Assembly (NCBI GenBank): GCA_045345765.1
Contig: CP148265.1
Span: 1,612,001-1,676,000, forward strand
From: JAOARY01 sp045345765
GTDB lineage: Bacteria > Bacillota > Clostridia > Peptostreptococcales > Peptostreptococcaceae
Length of the DNA stretch: 64,000 nucleotides
Direction of reading: 5' to 3'
Shown here: positions 18,633-26,907 of the stretch, piece by piece
Position numbering within the stretch: the stretch's first letter is position 1
How the letters are laid out: every line of letters starts with the position of its first letter
Notes under the pieces: model-generated
Databases searched by the model: none
Told to the model about the DNA's origin: nothing
Seen by the model: the letters and a program-made list of their open reading frames with translations, nothing else
Position numbers and translations under genes: made by a program

Positions 18633-19664
18633 ATGATAATAAGGTCTAAAGCACCATTGAGATTAGGCTTAGCGGGTGGAGGTACGGATGTTTCTCCATA
18701 TTGTGATGAATATGGTGGATCGGTTCTTAATGTAACAATTGACATGTATGCATATTGCACTATTGAGCCAACAAATGATGATAAGATTATTTTTGATTCG
18801 CCTGATAGATATCAAAAATTTGAATGTGATAGCAGACCATCTTTATTAATTGACGATGAATTAATACTACACAAAGGAATCTATAATAGAATTGTAAAGG
18901 ATTATAATCATGGAAAACCGCTTTCTTTCCGTATGACTACATATTCTGATGCCCCAGCAGGTTCAGGACTTGGATCTTCATCAACCATGGTTGTTGCAAT
19001 CATTAAAGCTTATATGGAATGGTTGAATCTCCCATTAGGTGAATATGATATGGCCCATTTAGCATATGAGATTGAAAGAGAAGAATTGAAGTTAGCAGGT
19101 GGTAAACAAGATCAATTCGCAGCTACTTTTGGTGGATTTAATTTTATGGAATTCTATAATAATAGCCAAGTCATTGTAAACCCGCTTAGAATCAAAAACT
19201 GGATAAAGAATGAAATAGAAAATTCTCTAGTACTTTATTATACAGGGACTTCAAGAGAATCTGCTGCAATTATTGAGGATCAGATTAAAAATACAAAAGA
19301 TAAAAAACTAAGTAGTTTAAAAGCTATGCATGAAATAAAAGCCTCGGCAATTGAAATGAAAAATTCAATATTGAGAGGCGACTTTGAAGGTGTTGCTAAT
19401 TGTTTAAAATCAGGGTGGGAATCAAAGAAGAAGATGTCTGCATCAATTACTAATCCGTTAATTGATAAAATGTACAATTTTATTATGGATAATGGTGCTA
19501 AAGCAGCTAAGGTTTCTGGAGCTGGAGGTGGAGGTTTTATGATGATCATTTGTGATCCTAAAGATCGCTACACTCTTGTTGAAAAACTAAAAAAAACAGA
19601 TGGTCAAGTTATGTGTGTTCAGTTTGTCGAAAAAGGAGCCCAAGCTTGGACATTATATGAATAG
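18633..19664 (+). CDS. hddA: D-glycero-alpha-D-manno-heptose-7-phosphate kinase (GHMP kinase)
   Basis: I start at ATG 18633, six bases after a perfect AGGAGG; in-frame upstream codons belong to the previous gene's end. 343 residues. RSKAPLRLGLAGGGTDVSPY at the N-terminus, the GHMP ATP motif DAPAGSGLGSSST at about 106-118, and the C-terminal KVSGAGGGGFMM are characteristic of HddA. It phosphorylates D-glycero-D-manno-heptose 7-phosphate at C1 to the alpha-1,7-bisphosphate. GmhA, HddC and GmhB are encoded in the next three genes, which completes the GDP-heptose pathway and supports the assignment strongly. Confidence 0.9.
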   Translation: MIIRSKAPLRLGLAGGGTDVSPYCDEYGGSVLNVTIDMYAYCTIEPTNDDKIIFDSPDRYQKFECDSRPSLLIDDELILHKGIYNRIVKDYNHGKPLSFRMTTYSDAPAGSGLGSSSTMVVAIIKAYMEWLNLPLGEYDMAHLAYEIEREELKLAGGKQDQFAATFGGFNFMEFYNNSQVIVNPLRIKNWIKNEIENSLVLYYTGTSRESAAIIEDQIKNTKDKKLSSLKAMHEIKASAIEMKNSILRGDFEGVANCLKSGWESKKKMSASITNPLIDKMYNFIMDNGAKAAKVSGAGGGGFMMIICDPKDRYTLVEKLKKTDGQVMCVQFVEKGAQAWTLYE

Positions 19665-19676
19665 AGGTGATGTGTG

Positions 19677-20324
19677 ATGAAAAGAACAACAAAACAAGTA
19701 ATTGACAAATTATTTGTAAGATATCCAGAATTAAGAACCCTACCGATAACTGAGTCAATTAGAGAAATAATTGACTGTTATTATCAAGAGAAAAAATTAT
19801 TGGTATGTGGAAATGGCGGGAGTGCTGCAGACTCTTTGCATATTGTTGGTGAGCTGATGAAGGGCTTCCTTCTTCCAAGAAAACTAAATAAAAAAAAACA
19901 ATCCGAGATACGAGAACAGTTTCCAGATTCGGCAGAGTATTTAATTGATAATCTACAAGGAACATTACCTGCTATTTCATTAGTAAGTGAAACAGCATTG
20001 TTATCTGCATATTCTAATGATCAGGCTCCAGATTTATCTTTTGCACAGCAAGTCCTGGGACATGGGAATAGTGGAGATATTTTGATTGCTATCAGTACGT
20101 CTGGAAATTCAAAAAATGTTATCTATGCCTCTCAAATTGCAAAAATTCAAGGAATGAAGATTATCTCACTAACAGGAGAAGGTGGAGGTAAACTGAGAGA
20201 TGTTTCTGATATTCTAATCAACGTGCCTTCTAATGAAACGCATATTATTCAAGAATATCATCTGCCTATATATCATGCTATCTGTGCAGCTGTAGAGAAT
20301 GAATTTTTTTCTGAGGAGGGCTAA
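19677..20324 (+). CDS. gmhA: Sedoheptulose-7-phosphate isomerase
   Basis: 215 residues, with the ATG at 19677 six bases after GAGGTGA. The SIS-domain motifs are CGNGGSAADS at about 44-53, with the phosphate-binding SISTSGNS counterpart (AISTSGNSKN) at about 139-148 and the HIIQEYHLPIYHAIC helix near the C-terminus. It converts sedoheptulose 7-phosphate to D-glycero-D-manno-heptose 7-phosphate, the first step of the pathway. It is slightly longer than the usual ~195 residues because of an insertion at about 63-85 (lysine-rich). Its stop is 2 bases before the next start. Confidence 0.9.
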   Translation: MKRTTKQVIDKLFVRYPELRTLPITESIREIIDCYYQEKKLLVCGNGGSAADSLHIVGELMKGFLLPRKLNKKKQSEIREQFPDSAEYLIDNLQGTLPAISLVSETALLSAYSNDQAPDLSFAQQVLGHGNSGDILIAISTSGNSKNVIYASQIAKIQGMKIISLTGEGGGKLRDVSDILINVPSNETHIIQEYHLPIYHAICAAVENEFFSEEG

Positions 20325-20326
20325 TA

Positions 20327-21010
20327 ATGGAAGCGATAATTTTAGCTGGTGGATTTGGGACAAGATTAAAACATATAGTATCGGATGTAGCAAAACCAAT
20401 GGCTCCTATCAACAATAAGCCCTTTTTGGTTTTTCTACTTGATTATTTAAAAAAAAACAACTGTACCAAAGTTATTATGGCTGTGGGTTATAAGAGTAAT
20501 TCTATTAAAGAGTACTTTGGGAATTCATATAATGAAATGAGTATTGTTTACTCAGATGAAGATAGTCCATTAGGAACAGGTGGAGCTATAAAAAAAGCTT
20601 TAATCAATAGTGATAAAGAAGAAATATTTATTTTAAATGGAGATACACTTTTTGACTGCAACTTAGAGGAAATGAGAATTACTCATGAAAGCTCAAATTG
20701 CGATATTACTGTAGCAGTCAAGAAGATGAAGAATTATAGTAGATATGGCTCTGTTGTAATAGATGATAATAAAATCATTAAGTTTGTAGAAAAACAGAAA
20801 ACAAATGAAGGTATAATTAATGCTGGAATTTATTTGATAAACAAAACAATGTTTGATGAAATTCAAGAAGAGGAGTTTTCTTTCGAAGAAAAAATACTAG
20901 AATCGCTTAAGTATTCAATGTGTGCATATGAAAGTAATGGATATTTTATTGATATCGGTGTGCCCGAAGATTACTATAAAGTGCAAAAGGATTTTGCCAA
21001 TGAAAGATAA
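20327..21010 (+). CDS. hddC: D-glycero-alpha-D-manno-heptose-1-phosphate guanylyltransferase
   Basis: 227-residue nucleotidyltransferase with ILAGGFGTRL at residues 5-14, VAKPMAPINNKPFL, SPLGTGGAIKKA near residue 80 and the metal-binding NGDTLFD near 104. HddC converts the heptose 1-phosphate and GTP to GDP-D-glycero-alpha-D-manno-heptose. The family also contains glucose- and mannose-1-phosphate transferases; the assignment rests on clustering with hddA, gmhA and gmhB. SD GAGG is in the last codons of gmhA. Its end overlaps gmhB by 11 bases. Confidence 0.87.
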   Translation: MEAIILAGGFGTRLKHIVSDVAKPMAPINNKPFLVFLLDYLKKNNCTKVIMAVGYKSNSIKEYFGNSYNEMSIVYSDEDSPLGTGGAIKKALINSDKEEIFILNGDTLFDCNLEEMRITHESSNCDITVAVKKMKNYSRYGSVVIDDNKIIKFVEKQKTNEGIINAGIYLINKTMFDEIQEEEFSFEEKILESLKYSMCAYESNGYFIDIGVPEDYYKVQKDFANER

Positions 21011-21557
21011 AGTCATATTTTTAGATAGAGATGGAACCATTAATAAAGAAGTAAATTACTTATATAAAAAAGACGACTTTGAATTTATTGACAATGCTCC
21101 AAAAGCAATCAATTTATTTCATGAGTTAGGCTATAGAGTTATTGTTATTACAAATCAAGCTGGAGTGGCTAGAGGATTCTATAGAGAGAAAGATGTTGAA
21201 GTACTACATAGTTATATTGATTATCTTTTAGATAGAGAAGGTACTTTTATAGATGCTTATTACTATTGTCCTCATCATTTTGAAGGAACAGTTGTAGAAT
21301 ATAGTTATATTTGTAGTTGTAGAAAACCTAAAATTGGGATGATAGAAGATGCTCTGAAAGACTATGACATTGATTTGCCTAATAGTATTTTTATTGGTGA
21401 TAAAGAAATTGACATAGAAACAGGTAAAAGTGCTGGTGTTGGAAGGTGCTTTTTAGTTCGAAGTGGACATTGTATTGATGAAAAAGATACTAAAGCAGAT
21501 GCAATATTCAATGATATATTTGAGATTGCGAGACTACTGAGCCAAATTAAACAATAA
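21000..21557 (+). CDS. gmhB: D-glycero-D-manno-heptose 1,7-bisphosphate 7-phosphatase (HAD)
   Basis: I start at ATG 21000, inside the hddC 3' end; upstream in-frame codons are hddC sequence in another frame. 185 residues. The HAD motif FLDRDGT holds the nucleophile Asp9 and Asp11, VITNQAGVARG is motif II, and the GmhB zinc loop is visible as Cys90-x-His92 and Cys105-x-Cys107, followed by RKPKIGM. It removes the 7-phosphate from the bisphosphate made by HddA. The alpha-anomer branch is implied by HddA/HddC rather than HldE. Confidence 0.9.
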   Translation: MKDKVIFLDRDGTINKEVNYLYKKDDFEFIDNAPKAINLFHELGYRVIVITNQAGVARGFYREKDVEVLHSYIDYLLDREGTFIDAYYYCPHHFEGTVVEYSYICSCRKPKIGMIEDALKDYDIDLPNSIFIGDKEIDIETGKSAGVGRCFLVRSGHCIDEKDTKADAIFNDIFEIARLLSQIKQ

Positions 21558-21649
21558 ATAGGATTTGATAAGTAATGGGATATTTAGTAACCTATGTGAA
21601 GTAATAAAGATGTGTCCTGTAGACTAGGTAGCAGGATAGTAGATTTATT

Positions 21650-22147
21650 ATGATTAAAGCTAACAGAATAGAGAATTTTGGTGAACCTATGCGAAATATG
21701 TTTAGGGCAATAAAACATATCGTGGATGAAACTGCTGATATAAAAGCAATTTATCCTATTCATATGAATCCTATTGTAAGGGATGCTGCTCAGGATATTC
21801 TTGGAGATACAGATAGAATAAGAATTATTTAACCACTTGAAGTATTAGATTTCAATAACTTCTTATCTAAATCGCATATTATATTAACTGAAAGTGGTGG
21901 GATTCAAGAAGAAGCACCAAGTTTGGGGAAACCTGTTCTTGTTATGAGAGATACTACAGAGAGACCAGAAGGTATTGCTGCTGGTACACTAAAATTAGTA
22001 GGAACTGATGAAGAGGCTATTTACAATATATTCAAACATCTTTTAGAGGATGAAAATGAATATGATAAAATGAGTAAAGCAAGCAATCCTTATGGAGATG
22101 GTTTTGCAAGCAAGAGAATAGCTGATATTTTGGAATATTCATTGTAG
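21650..22147 (+). pseudogene. wecB: UDP-N-acetylglucosamine 2-epimerase remnant
   Basis: Only the C-terminal ~165 codons of a WecB/MnaA-type epimerase remain; intact enzymes are about 360-390 residues, so the N-terminal Rossmann domain is missing. Recognisable blocks are NRIENFGEPMRNMFRAI (a decayed version of the family HRRENxGEP motif), IYPIHMNPIVRDAA, ILTESGGIQEEAPSLGKPVL and RDTTERPEGIAAGT. A TAA at 21830-21832 interrupts the frame where the family normally has Glu (EPLEVLDF), a single G-to-T change, and the same frame continues to 22147. Truncation plus the nonsense codon mean it cannot be functional. Confidence 0.9.
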
Positions 22148-22170
22148 AGGATGAGAAGATTACCAAAAAA

Positions 22171-22194
22171 ATAGCTTTTTTAATAAAAGGCTAT
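22171..22194. terminator. Hairpin at end of the polysaccharide locus
   Basis: ATAGCTTTTT at 22171-22180 pairs with AAAAGGCTAT at 22185-22194 (10 bp, one G-T pair, 4-base loop). The A run before it gives a T run on the minus strand, so it looks better as a minus-strand terminator. The rest of the gap 22148-22452 holds only repeat copy A and AT-rich sequence. Confidence 0.4.
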
Positions 22195-22212
22195 CTAGTT
22201 AGTTTAAAATAT

Positions 22213-22320
22213 TGTTTCTTAGCCAAATGATGTATGTGAGGATTTTAGCAGGAAAATAATGTTGTTTTTTTAAGGTAGTATGAAAATGAAAAACTCATTT
22301 TTATGTTACCTTTATTTTAC
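22213..22320 (+). repeat. Dispersed hairpin repeat, copy A (diverged)
   Basis: A degenerate left part (TGTTTCTTAGCCAAATGATG) is followed by the family hairpin AAGGTAGTATGAAAATGA...TCATTTTTATGTTACCTT and a TTATTTTA tail. It lies upstream of the first vanZ-like gene, as copy C lies upstream of the second. The hairpin plus T-rich tail could terminate plus-strand transcripts. Confidence 0.75.
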
Positions 22321-22452
22321 AATCATCAACTATTGGCAGTACAGCTACAAAACGAGATAAAAAGTTAATAAAAATGGGAACGAGTCTTGAACGTTATAGA
22401 TTTATTTAATAGATTAGATTTTATTTTAAAATAAAAAAAGGAAAGAGATGTA

Positions 22453-22926
22453 TTGAAAAATAAGAAAATATTGTGTTGGGTATTAGTTATACTATGGATG
22501 ATGATAATATTTTATCTATCAGCACAAGAAGCCAATGTATCTAATAACTTAAGTACAGGGATAACCAAAAAGATAGTAACTACAATAAACAAAGTATCAC
22601 CAAACAAGCAGATAGATATAAGAGCATTTAATAATATAGTTAGAAAAAATGCCCACTTTATAGCCTATATGATACTAGGCTTTCTAAGTATTATGGCAAT
22701 AAGATGCCAAAACAAACTACAAAGCTACAGATGTATTATATACAGCTTCTTACTATGCGTAATCTATGCAATATCTGATGAATTTCACCAATCATTTGTA
22801 CCAGGAAGAGGACCTTCATTAAAAGATGTATTAATAGATTCATCAGGAGCCATTGTAGGAATTTGTATATATATTATTTTAGCTAAATTAATTAGTAAAA
22901 AGAGAACTTGGATATTTAGACGATAA
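22453..22926 (+). CDS. VanZ-like family membrane protein, copy 1
   Basis: 157 residues, TTG start preceded by a GGAAAGAG site (the nearby ATG at 22448 stops after two codons). It has four hydrophobic segments and the VanZ-family blocks NIVRKNAHFIAYMILGF and ISDEFHQSFVPGRGPSLKDV with the conserved D-E-H-Q. Family members are widespread in Firmicutes membranes and mostly uncharacterised; presence does not imply vancomycin resistance, and no van genes are nearby. The gene is nearly identical to the copy at 27068 except in the first ~15 codons, and the 3' flank is also shared for about 25 bases. Confidence 0.85.
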   Translation: MKNKKILCWVLVILWMMIIFYLSAQEANVSNNLSTGITKKIVTTINKVSPNKQIDIRAFNNIVRKNAHFIAYMILGFLSIMAIRCQNKLQSYRCIIYSFLLCVIYAISDEFHQSFVPGRGPSLKDVLIDSSGAIVGICIYIILAKLISKKRTWIFRR

Positions 22927-22950
22927 ATTAAAAATATTTGTTAATAAAAA

Positions 22951-23060
22951 AGGTTCTTTGTCAAATGGTGTTGGTAAAGATTTTTAGCAAGAAAATAATG
23001 TAATCTTTGAAGGTAGTATGAAAATGAAAAAACTCATTTTTATGCTACCTTTATTTTATC
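22951..23060 (+). repeat. Dispersed hairpin repeat, copy B
   Basis: Full copy. It starts GGTTCTTTGTCAAATGGTG, passes through AAAGATTTTTAGCAAGAAA, and ends in the hairpin AAGGTAGTATGAAAATGA / TCATTTTTATGCTACCTT with a TTATTTTATC tail. Its right end joins directly to the ImmA-like remnant at 23056. Confidence 0.85.
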
Positions 23061-23345
23061 TCATAGCCAAATTCATCAGGTGTTCTATTGAAAAGGCTTA
23101 GGGTTTCTGCGAATGTATCTTCATCTATGAGATTGTCTTCAAAGTTTCTAATGATAATCTCGATTTCATTAGGGGAAGTACCAATATTTTTAGTTGGTTG
23201 ATTAAGTTTAAGAAACACGTCTTTATTAGTGGCTAGACCTGCTTTACCATATGCACTTTGAAAATCTCGTTCATTAATAGAGTATAATTGTGCACACTGC
23301 TTTGAAGTAATTGCACCTATCTCGTACAGTCTTTTGACAAGTGAA
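23056..23345 (-). pseudogene. 3' fragment of an ImmA/IrrE-family metallopeptidase gene
   Basis: The minus strand is a diverged copy of the C-terminal ~95 codons of the intact ImmA-like gene at 29274-30155: both contain, on the plus strand, TCATAGCCAAATTCATCAGG and AAAGTTTCTAATGATNATCTCG. There is no start, no HEXXH region and no stop equivalent, because it joins repeat copy B at one end and transposase-like sequence at the other. It records a former second HTH/ImmA module or a partial duplication. Confidence 0.85.
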
Positions 23346-23475
23346 AGGAATTTATGCTTGAAATAACCTTTAAATTTTTATATGTATTTAACCATTCTTG
23401 TACATCTTTTAGTTCTCTTGAATTTATCATATCTATAATTCTATGTGAATAAATATCTATCATAATACTTCCATT
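23346..23475 (-). pseudogene. ISL3-type transposase fragment
   Basis: Reading the minus strand from about 23478 gives an open stretch including IDIYSHRIIDMINSR and ELKDVQEWLNTYKNLKVIS. This resembles the start of the catalytic region of ISL3-family (IS204/IS1001/IS1096/IS1165) transposases (pattern D-HRIIDMI-SR--EDV--WL). Only about 40 codons remain. It abuts the ImmA-like remnant. The rest of 23476-23619 shows no gene, only a 19-codon ORF at 23520 that I do not consider real. Confidence 0.5.
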
Positions 23476-23596
23476 AAGCTAAGAGCAGTTCTTGATCAGA
23501 TTGGGAAAGGGGATAAGAATGGTAGAAGATGAATTAAACACTTTAAAAAAAATAATGTCATTAAAAAGTGCAATTTAAAGCATAAAACGATAAAAA

Positions 23597-23648
23597 CTTG
23601 AGAAAAAATCTCAAGATATTTGCAAAATTCTTCTCGTTTGGATATAAT
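23597..23648 (+). promoter_or_regulatory. Promoter of the AbiL-like operon, with adjacent palindrome
   Basis: TTGCAA at 23620-23625 and TATAAT at 23643-23648 are spaced by 17 bases, a good sigma-A type match, 38 bases before the ATPase start. Immediately upstream, CTTGAGA 23597-23603 and TCTCAAG 23609-23615 form a 7-bp palindrome with a 5-base centre, which could be an operator or the terminator of a lost upstream gene. Confidence 0.6.
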
Positions 23649-23686
23649 GAGAGCAAGATGAAATGCCTAATGAGGAGGTTTTAATA

Positions 23687-25006
23687 ATGTTAATTGATTA
23701 TAGATTTTCAAATTTTAGATCTTTTAAGGAAACGACTAATCTGTCAATGGTTGCCGGAGGACAAACGACACTTAATGATAACTTGATTAGAGAATATGAC
23801 TTAAGAATTGTTCCGTCAGCTGTTATATATGGGTCAAATGCTAGTGGTAAATCAAATATCATCATGTCTTTAGCTGTAATGAAAGATTTGGTATTGTCAG
23901 GATCGCTTGAATCAAATCTACCTAATCTAAAGAATTTAGAACTATTTCCTTTTGTATACCAAGAATCAGAGAAACCTATGAGCTTTGAAATAGACTTTGT
24001 TTTTGGAGGCAAGAGAATAGAATATGGTTTTGAAATTGAGGTAAGTACTTTTAAGAAAGAAACATGTAGAATTGTATCGGAGCATCTTGCTTATATTGGT
24101 AAATCAAAGAAAAAAACATTAATTTATTCAAGAGATAATAATGGGATTGAAATCAATAAAGAAAAAAAAGCATTAGCCTTAATAGAGTTTGAAGAAAAGT
24201 TATTGAGACAGTTTGAAAAGAAAATTAATGAAAATATTGATGAAAAAGAGTTGTTTTTATCAAGAGCTTTTAAAAGCACGATTAGCAATTATTTGGCTGA
24301 CGTGGTACAGAATTTCTTTAAGGAAGAGCTTATTGTTGTAAGTGATTTTACATTAAAGAAGACAAATTTAACGTTTTCTTTAGAAGATAGTCCTGAAAAA
24401 GATTTTTTTGTTTGGAACAGAATACTTGAAGGGTTTGTAAGAAACGCTGACTTTGGTCCTCAAGGGATTGTATTTAAATCAAGTAAAGTAGAAGACAAAG
24501 AATCATCTAGCATGGAACTGGTATCCATTTATAAGCATAATGATGAAAATATCTTAATCCCTGCAGAACTTATGGAGTCTAGAGGAACTTTAAAACTAGT
24601 GGATTTTGCTATACCCTTTGAAAAACTTTTTAAAGCAGGTGGTGTATTTGTTTTAGATGAATTTGATGCTGCAATTCATCCAGAAATAATAAAAGGGATT
24701 TTAGCGGTATTTAATGATAATGAGCTTAACAAGGCAGGCGCCCAGTTGATTTTTACTACTCACAACCCGATATATCTCAATAACAAGATTTTCAGAAGGG
24801 ACCAGATACGATTTGTTGAAAAGGATACTGATAGCTACCAAAGTATAATTTATTCACTATCAGATTTTGGATCAGAAGAAGTAAGAAATGATCATAATTT
24901 CCTTATCAATTATTTTAAAGGTAACTATGGTGCACTTCCCTTCATCGATTTTTCTAAACTGTTGAATTCAGACAGAGATAGGAGGGATGAAGATGGCAAG
25001 ATATAG
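23687..25006 (+). CDS. AAA ATPase of an AbiL-like (RloA/RloB type) phage-defence pair
   Basis: 439 residues; ATG 23687 sits after GAGGAGG, and the in-frame codons 24 bases upstream lack a site. It starts MLIDYRFSNFRSFKETTNLS, typical of SMC/RecF/OLD-like AAA_15/AAA_21 ATPases. Walker A GSNASGKS is at 49-56, Walker B VFVLDEFD at about 320-327, and the switch histidine His359 lies in FTTHNP. The downstream partner is an RloB-family protein overlapping by 14 bases. This two-gene arrangement matches the abortive-infection AbiL type, where the ATPase is thought to control its partner's toxicity. Role inferred from family and context. Confidence 0.82.
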   Translation: MLIDYRFSNFRSFKETTNLSMVAGGQTTLNDNLIREYDLRIVPSAVIYGSNASGKSNIIMSLAVMKDLVLSGSLESNLPNLKNLELFPFVYQESEKPMSFEIDFVFGGKRIEYGFEIEVSTFKKETCRIVSEHLAYIGKSKKKTLIYSRDNNGIEINKEKKALALIEFEEKLLRQFEKKINENIDEKELFLSRAFKSTISNYLADVVQNFFKEELIVVSDFTLKKTNLTFSLEDSPEKDFFVWNRILEGFVRNADFGPQGIVFKSSKVEDKESSSMELVSIYKHNDENILIPAELMESRGTLKLVDFAIPFEKLFKAGGVFVLDEFDAAIHPEIIKGILAVFNDNELNKAGAQLIFTTHNPIYLNNKIFRRDQIRFVEKDTDSYQSIIYSLSDFGSEEVRNDHNFLINYFKGNYGALPFIDFSKLLNSDRDRRDEDGKI

Positions 25007-25619
25007 AAAAACTTATTTGTGTATATGTGATGGGCAACAAGAAAAAATGTATTTACAGCATTTGGCTAAGTTGATTAAGAAATTTCCGCAAAAAGTTGTA
25101 ACCTTTAATACTTTTATTGATTCCCCTCATCGGTTAGAAAAAAGATATGAGGAATATGATAGCGCTGCAGTATTTGATTATGACATGAATGACGTTGAGT
25201 TTAATAGAAATATTGAAATATGTGATAAATTAAATAGAGATTTAAAACCCACAAAAAGAAAAGATGGCCGTCATATATATCATGCCTATAGTAGTGTGAA
25301 TTTTGATCTGTGGTTGATACTGCATAAAGAAGATTGTAATCGTAGTGTGTCTAGAAATGATGCTTATATTTCTGATATTCGTAGAATATATGGGTTGAAC
25401 TCTACAGATAATATTAAAAATGAGGAAGTTATCAATAAAATTTTAAGTCAGATTTCTCTAAATGATGTAAAAGACGCTATAAAGCGAGCTGACAAAATTC
25501 GAAATAATAAAGATAAATCGGGTTGTAGGTTAGTGGGGAACACAAGCACCTTTTTAAATCCTGATTTTTCAATTCATGAATTTCTAAAAGTAGTTTTAGA
25601 AGGTAGCGGGGATTTATAA
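24993..25619 (+). CDS. RloB-family protein, partner of the ATPase
   Basis: 208 residues from ATG 24993, which has AGGAGGG at correct spacing (the ATG at 24987 touches that site). Early CDGQQEKMYLQHL and then AAVFDYDMNDVEF contain the Glu and Asp-x-Asp pattern seen in RloB proteins, which resembles a TOPRIM-type metal site; it also has HAYSSVNFDLWLILH. It is the probable effector of the AbiL-like pair. Followed by 253 bases without a clear gene: 25620-25872 holds only a 17-codon ORF at about 25709 and a small hairpin ACTTTC/GAAAGT before the next gene. Confidence 0.8.
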   Translation: MARYRKTYLCICDGQQEKMYLQHLAKLIKKFPQKVVTFNTFIDSPHRLEKRYEEYDSAAVFDYDMNDVEFNRNIEICDKLNRDLKPTKRKDGRHIYHAYSSVNFDLWLILHKEDCNRSVSRNDAYISDIRRIYGLNSTDNIKNEEVINKILSQISLNDVKDAIKRADKIRNNKDKSGCRLVGNTSTFLNPDFSIHEFLKVVLEGSGDL

Positions 25620-25872
25620 AAGTCATAAAAAAGACAAGGATGTTTAAGGCACTTTAATGGATTTGTTTTTTTTGTACCCAAAATTTAAATGAAAGAGAGG
25701 GATTAATGTGAATCTAAAAACTAAATTTATGACTAGGAAGGACTGCTTTCATAGGTGACTAGATTAGCTTGGTAAAGATTATTTAATTCCACTTTGTAAT
25801 GTCATTTCATTATTCACAATGGGCTTTCAAAGAAAGCGACTTTCCATATAAGAAAGTTTGAGGTGAAAAAAA

Positions 25873-26892
25873 ATGAAAATAATTAAGAATGAAAATAAAT
25901 TATGTCTCATCTGTATGGAAGAACATGAAGTGCAGACTGTTATACTAAGGGATACAGAAGAGTTTAAAGGTGAGGAAGTATCTTTTGATGCAATGTATGA
26001 ATATTGTGCTTATGCAGAAGAATATCTTGAAACTGAAGAAATGATTAAGGCGAATAGTTTAGCAATGAAAGATGCTTATAGAGAAAAATTGGTTTTTTTG
26101 ACATCTAAAAATATTATTGAAATTAGAAATAAGTATAAAGTGAGCCAAAAGGATTTTTCAAAAATTCTAGATTGGGGAAGAGCTACTATTACAAGATATG
26201 AAAACCATCAAGTACAAGATAGAGCTCATGATGATGTGCTAAGAAAAATTGATACTGATCCTAAATGGTTTATTCAAATGTTAATTAGAGCTAAGGAAAA
26301 AATTTCTGATAAAGCATATAAAAAATATCAAAAAGCAGCTAGTGAAGAATTCAGAAGAATGAAAAATTACTATTTAATGGATTCGATTCAAGCGCTTTAT
26401 GCTAACTTTGTTGATGATATGATTACTGGTGGAGTAGCGCTAAATCTTAACAAGGTGATTGAAATTATCAATTATTACGCTTCTAAAGTTTCGAGTCTCC
26501 ATAAAGTTAAGTTAATGAAAATGCTATGGTATGGGGATAGCGTAAGTTATAAAAGAAGAGAGAAGTCTATAACCGGTCTAGTTTATAGTGCTTTACCAAT
26601 GGGGGCAGTACCTGAAGGTTATGAGCAGATTCTAGATTTGGATGGTATTGAATTTCAAAAAGTTATATATGACTTTAATCGTATAGGTTATAAGTTCCAT
26701 TCAGTCAAGGGTTTTGAGATTAATGAATTAACTGAAGATGAAATTGAAGTCTTGGATGCAGTGATTGAAGAAGTTGGTCATTTAAATTCCCAAGAAATTA
26801 TAGATAAGATGCATGATGAAGATGCTTACAAATGTACTGATAGGAATGGAATAATTCCATTTTCGTATGCATGCAAGCTTTCGATTAGTTAA
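25873..26892 (+). CDS. Antitoxin-type protein: zinc-finger-like N-terminus, HTH and Panacea (DUF4065/SocA) domain
   Basis: 339 residues. Residues 1-50 carry CLIC and YEYCAYAEEYLETEEM, the MqsA/YgiT-like N-terminus. Residues ~70-130 are an HTH with KYKVSQKDFSKILDWGRATI. Residues ~175-320 match the SocA-like Panacea domain (NLNKVIEIINYYASK, KLMKMLWYGDSVSYKRR, ITGLVYSALPMGAVP). Panacea proteins neutralise diverse toxins encoded next to them. No intact toxin gene adjoins it here; the nearest candidate is the RloB/ATPase pair 254 bases upstream, or a lost gene. SD is GAGGTG. Confidence 0.85.
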   Translation: MKIIKNENKLCLICMEEHEVQTVILRDTEEFKGEEVSFDAMYEYCAYAEEYLETEEMIKANSLAMKDAYREKLVFLTSKNIIEIRNKYKVSQKDFSKILDWGRATITRYENHQVQDRAHDDVLRKIDTDPKWFIQMLIRAKEKISDKAYKKYQKAASEEFRRMKNYYLMDSIQALYANFVDDMITGGVALNLNKVIEIINYYASKVSSLHKVKLMKMLWYGDSVSYKRREKSITGLVYSALPMGAVPEGYEQILDLDGIEFQKVIYDFNRIGYKFHSVKGFEINELTEDEIEVLDAVIEEVGHLNSQEIIDKMHDEDAYKCTDRNGIIPFSYACKLSIS

Positions 26893-26907
26893 GCTAATTT
26901 AGTTTAT

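Noticed and set aside
23520..23579. A 19-codon ORF before the AbiL-like promoter
   Set aside because: Very short, A-rich, ends in a region of gene debris and lies upstream of the good promoter at 23620.
25709..25760. A 17-codon ORF as the missing toxin for the Panacea protein
   Set aside because: Too short for known toxins and with no recognisable motif; more likely chance or a remnant.
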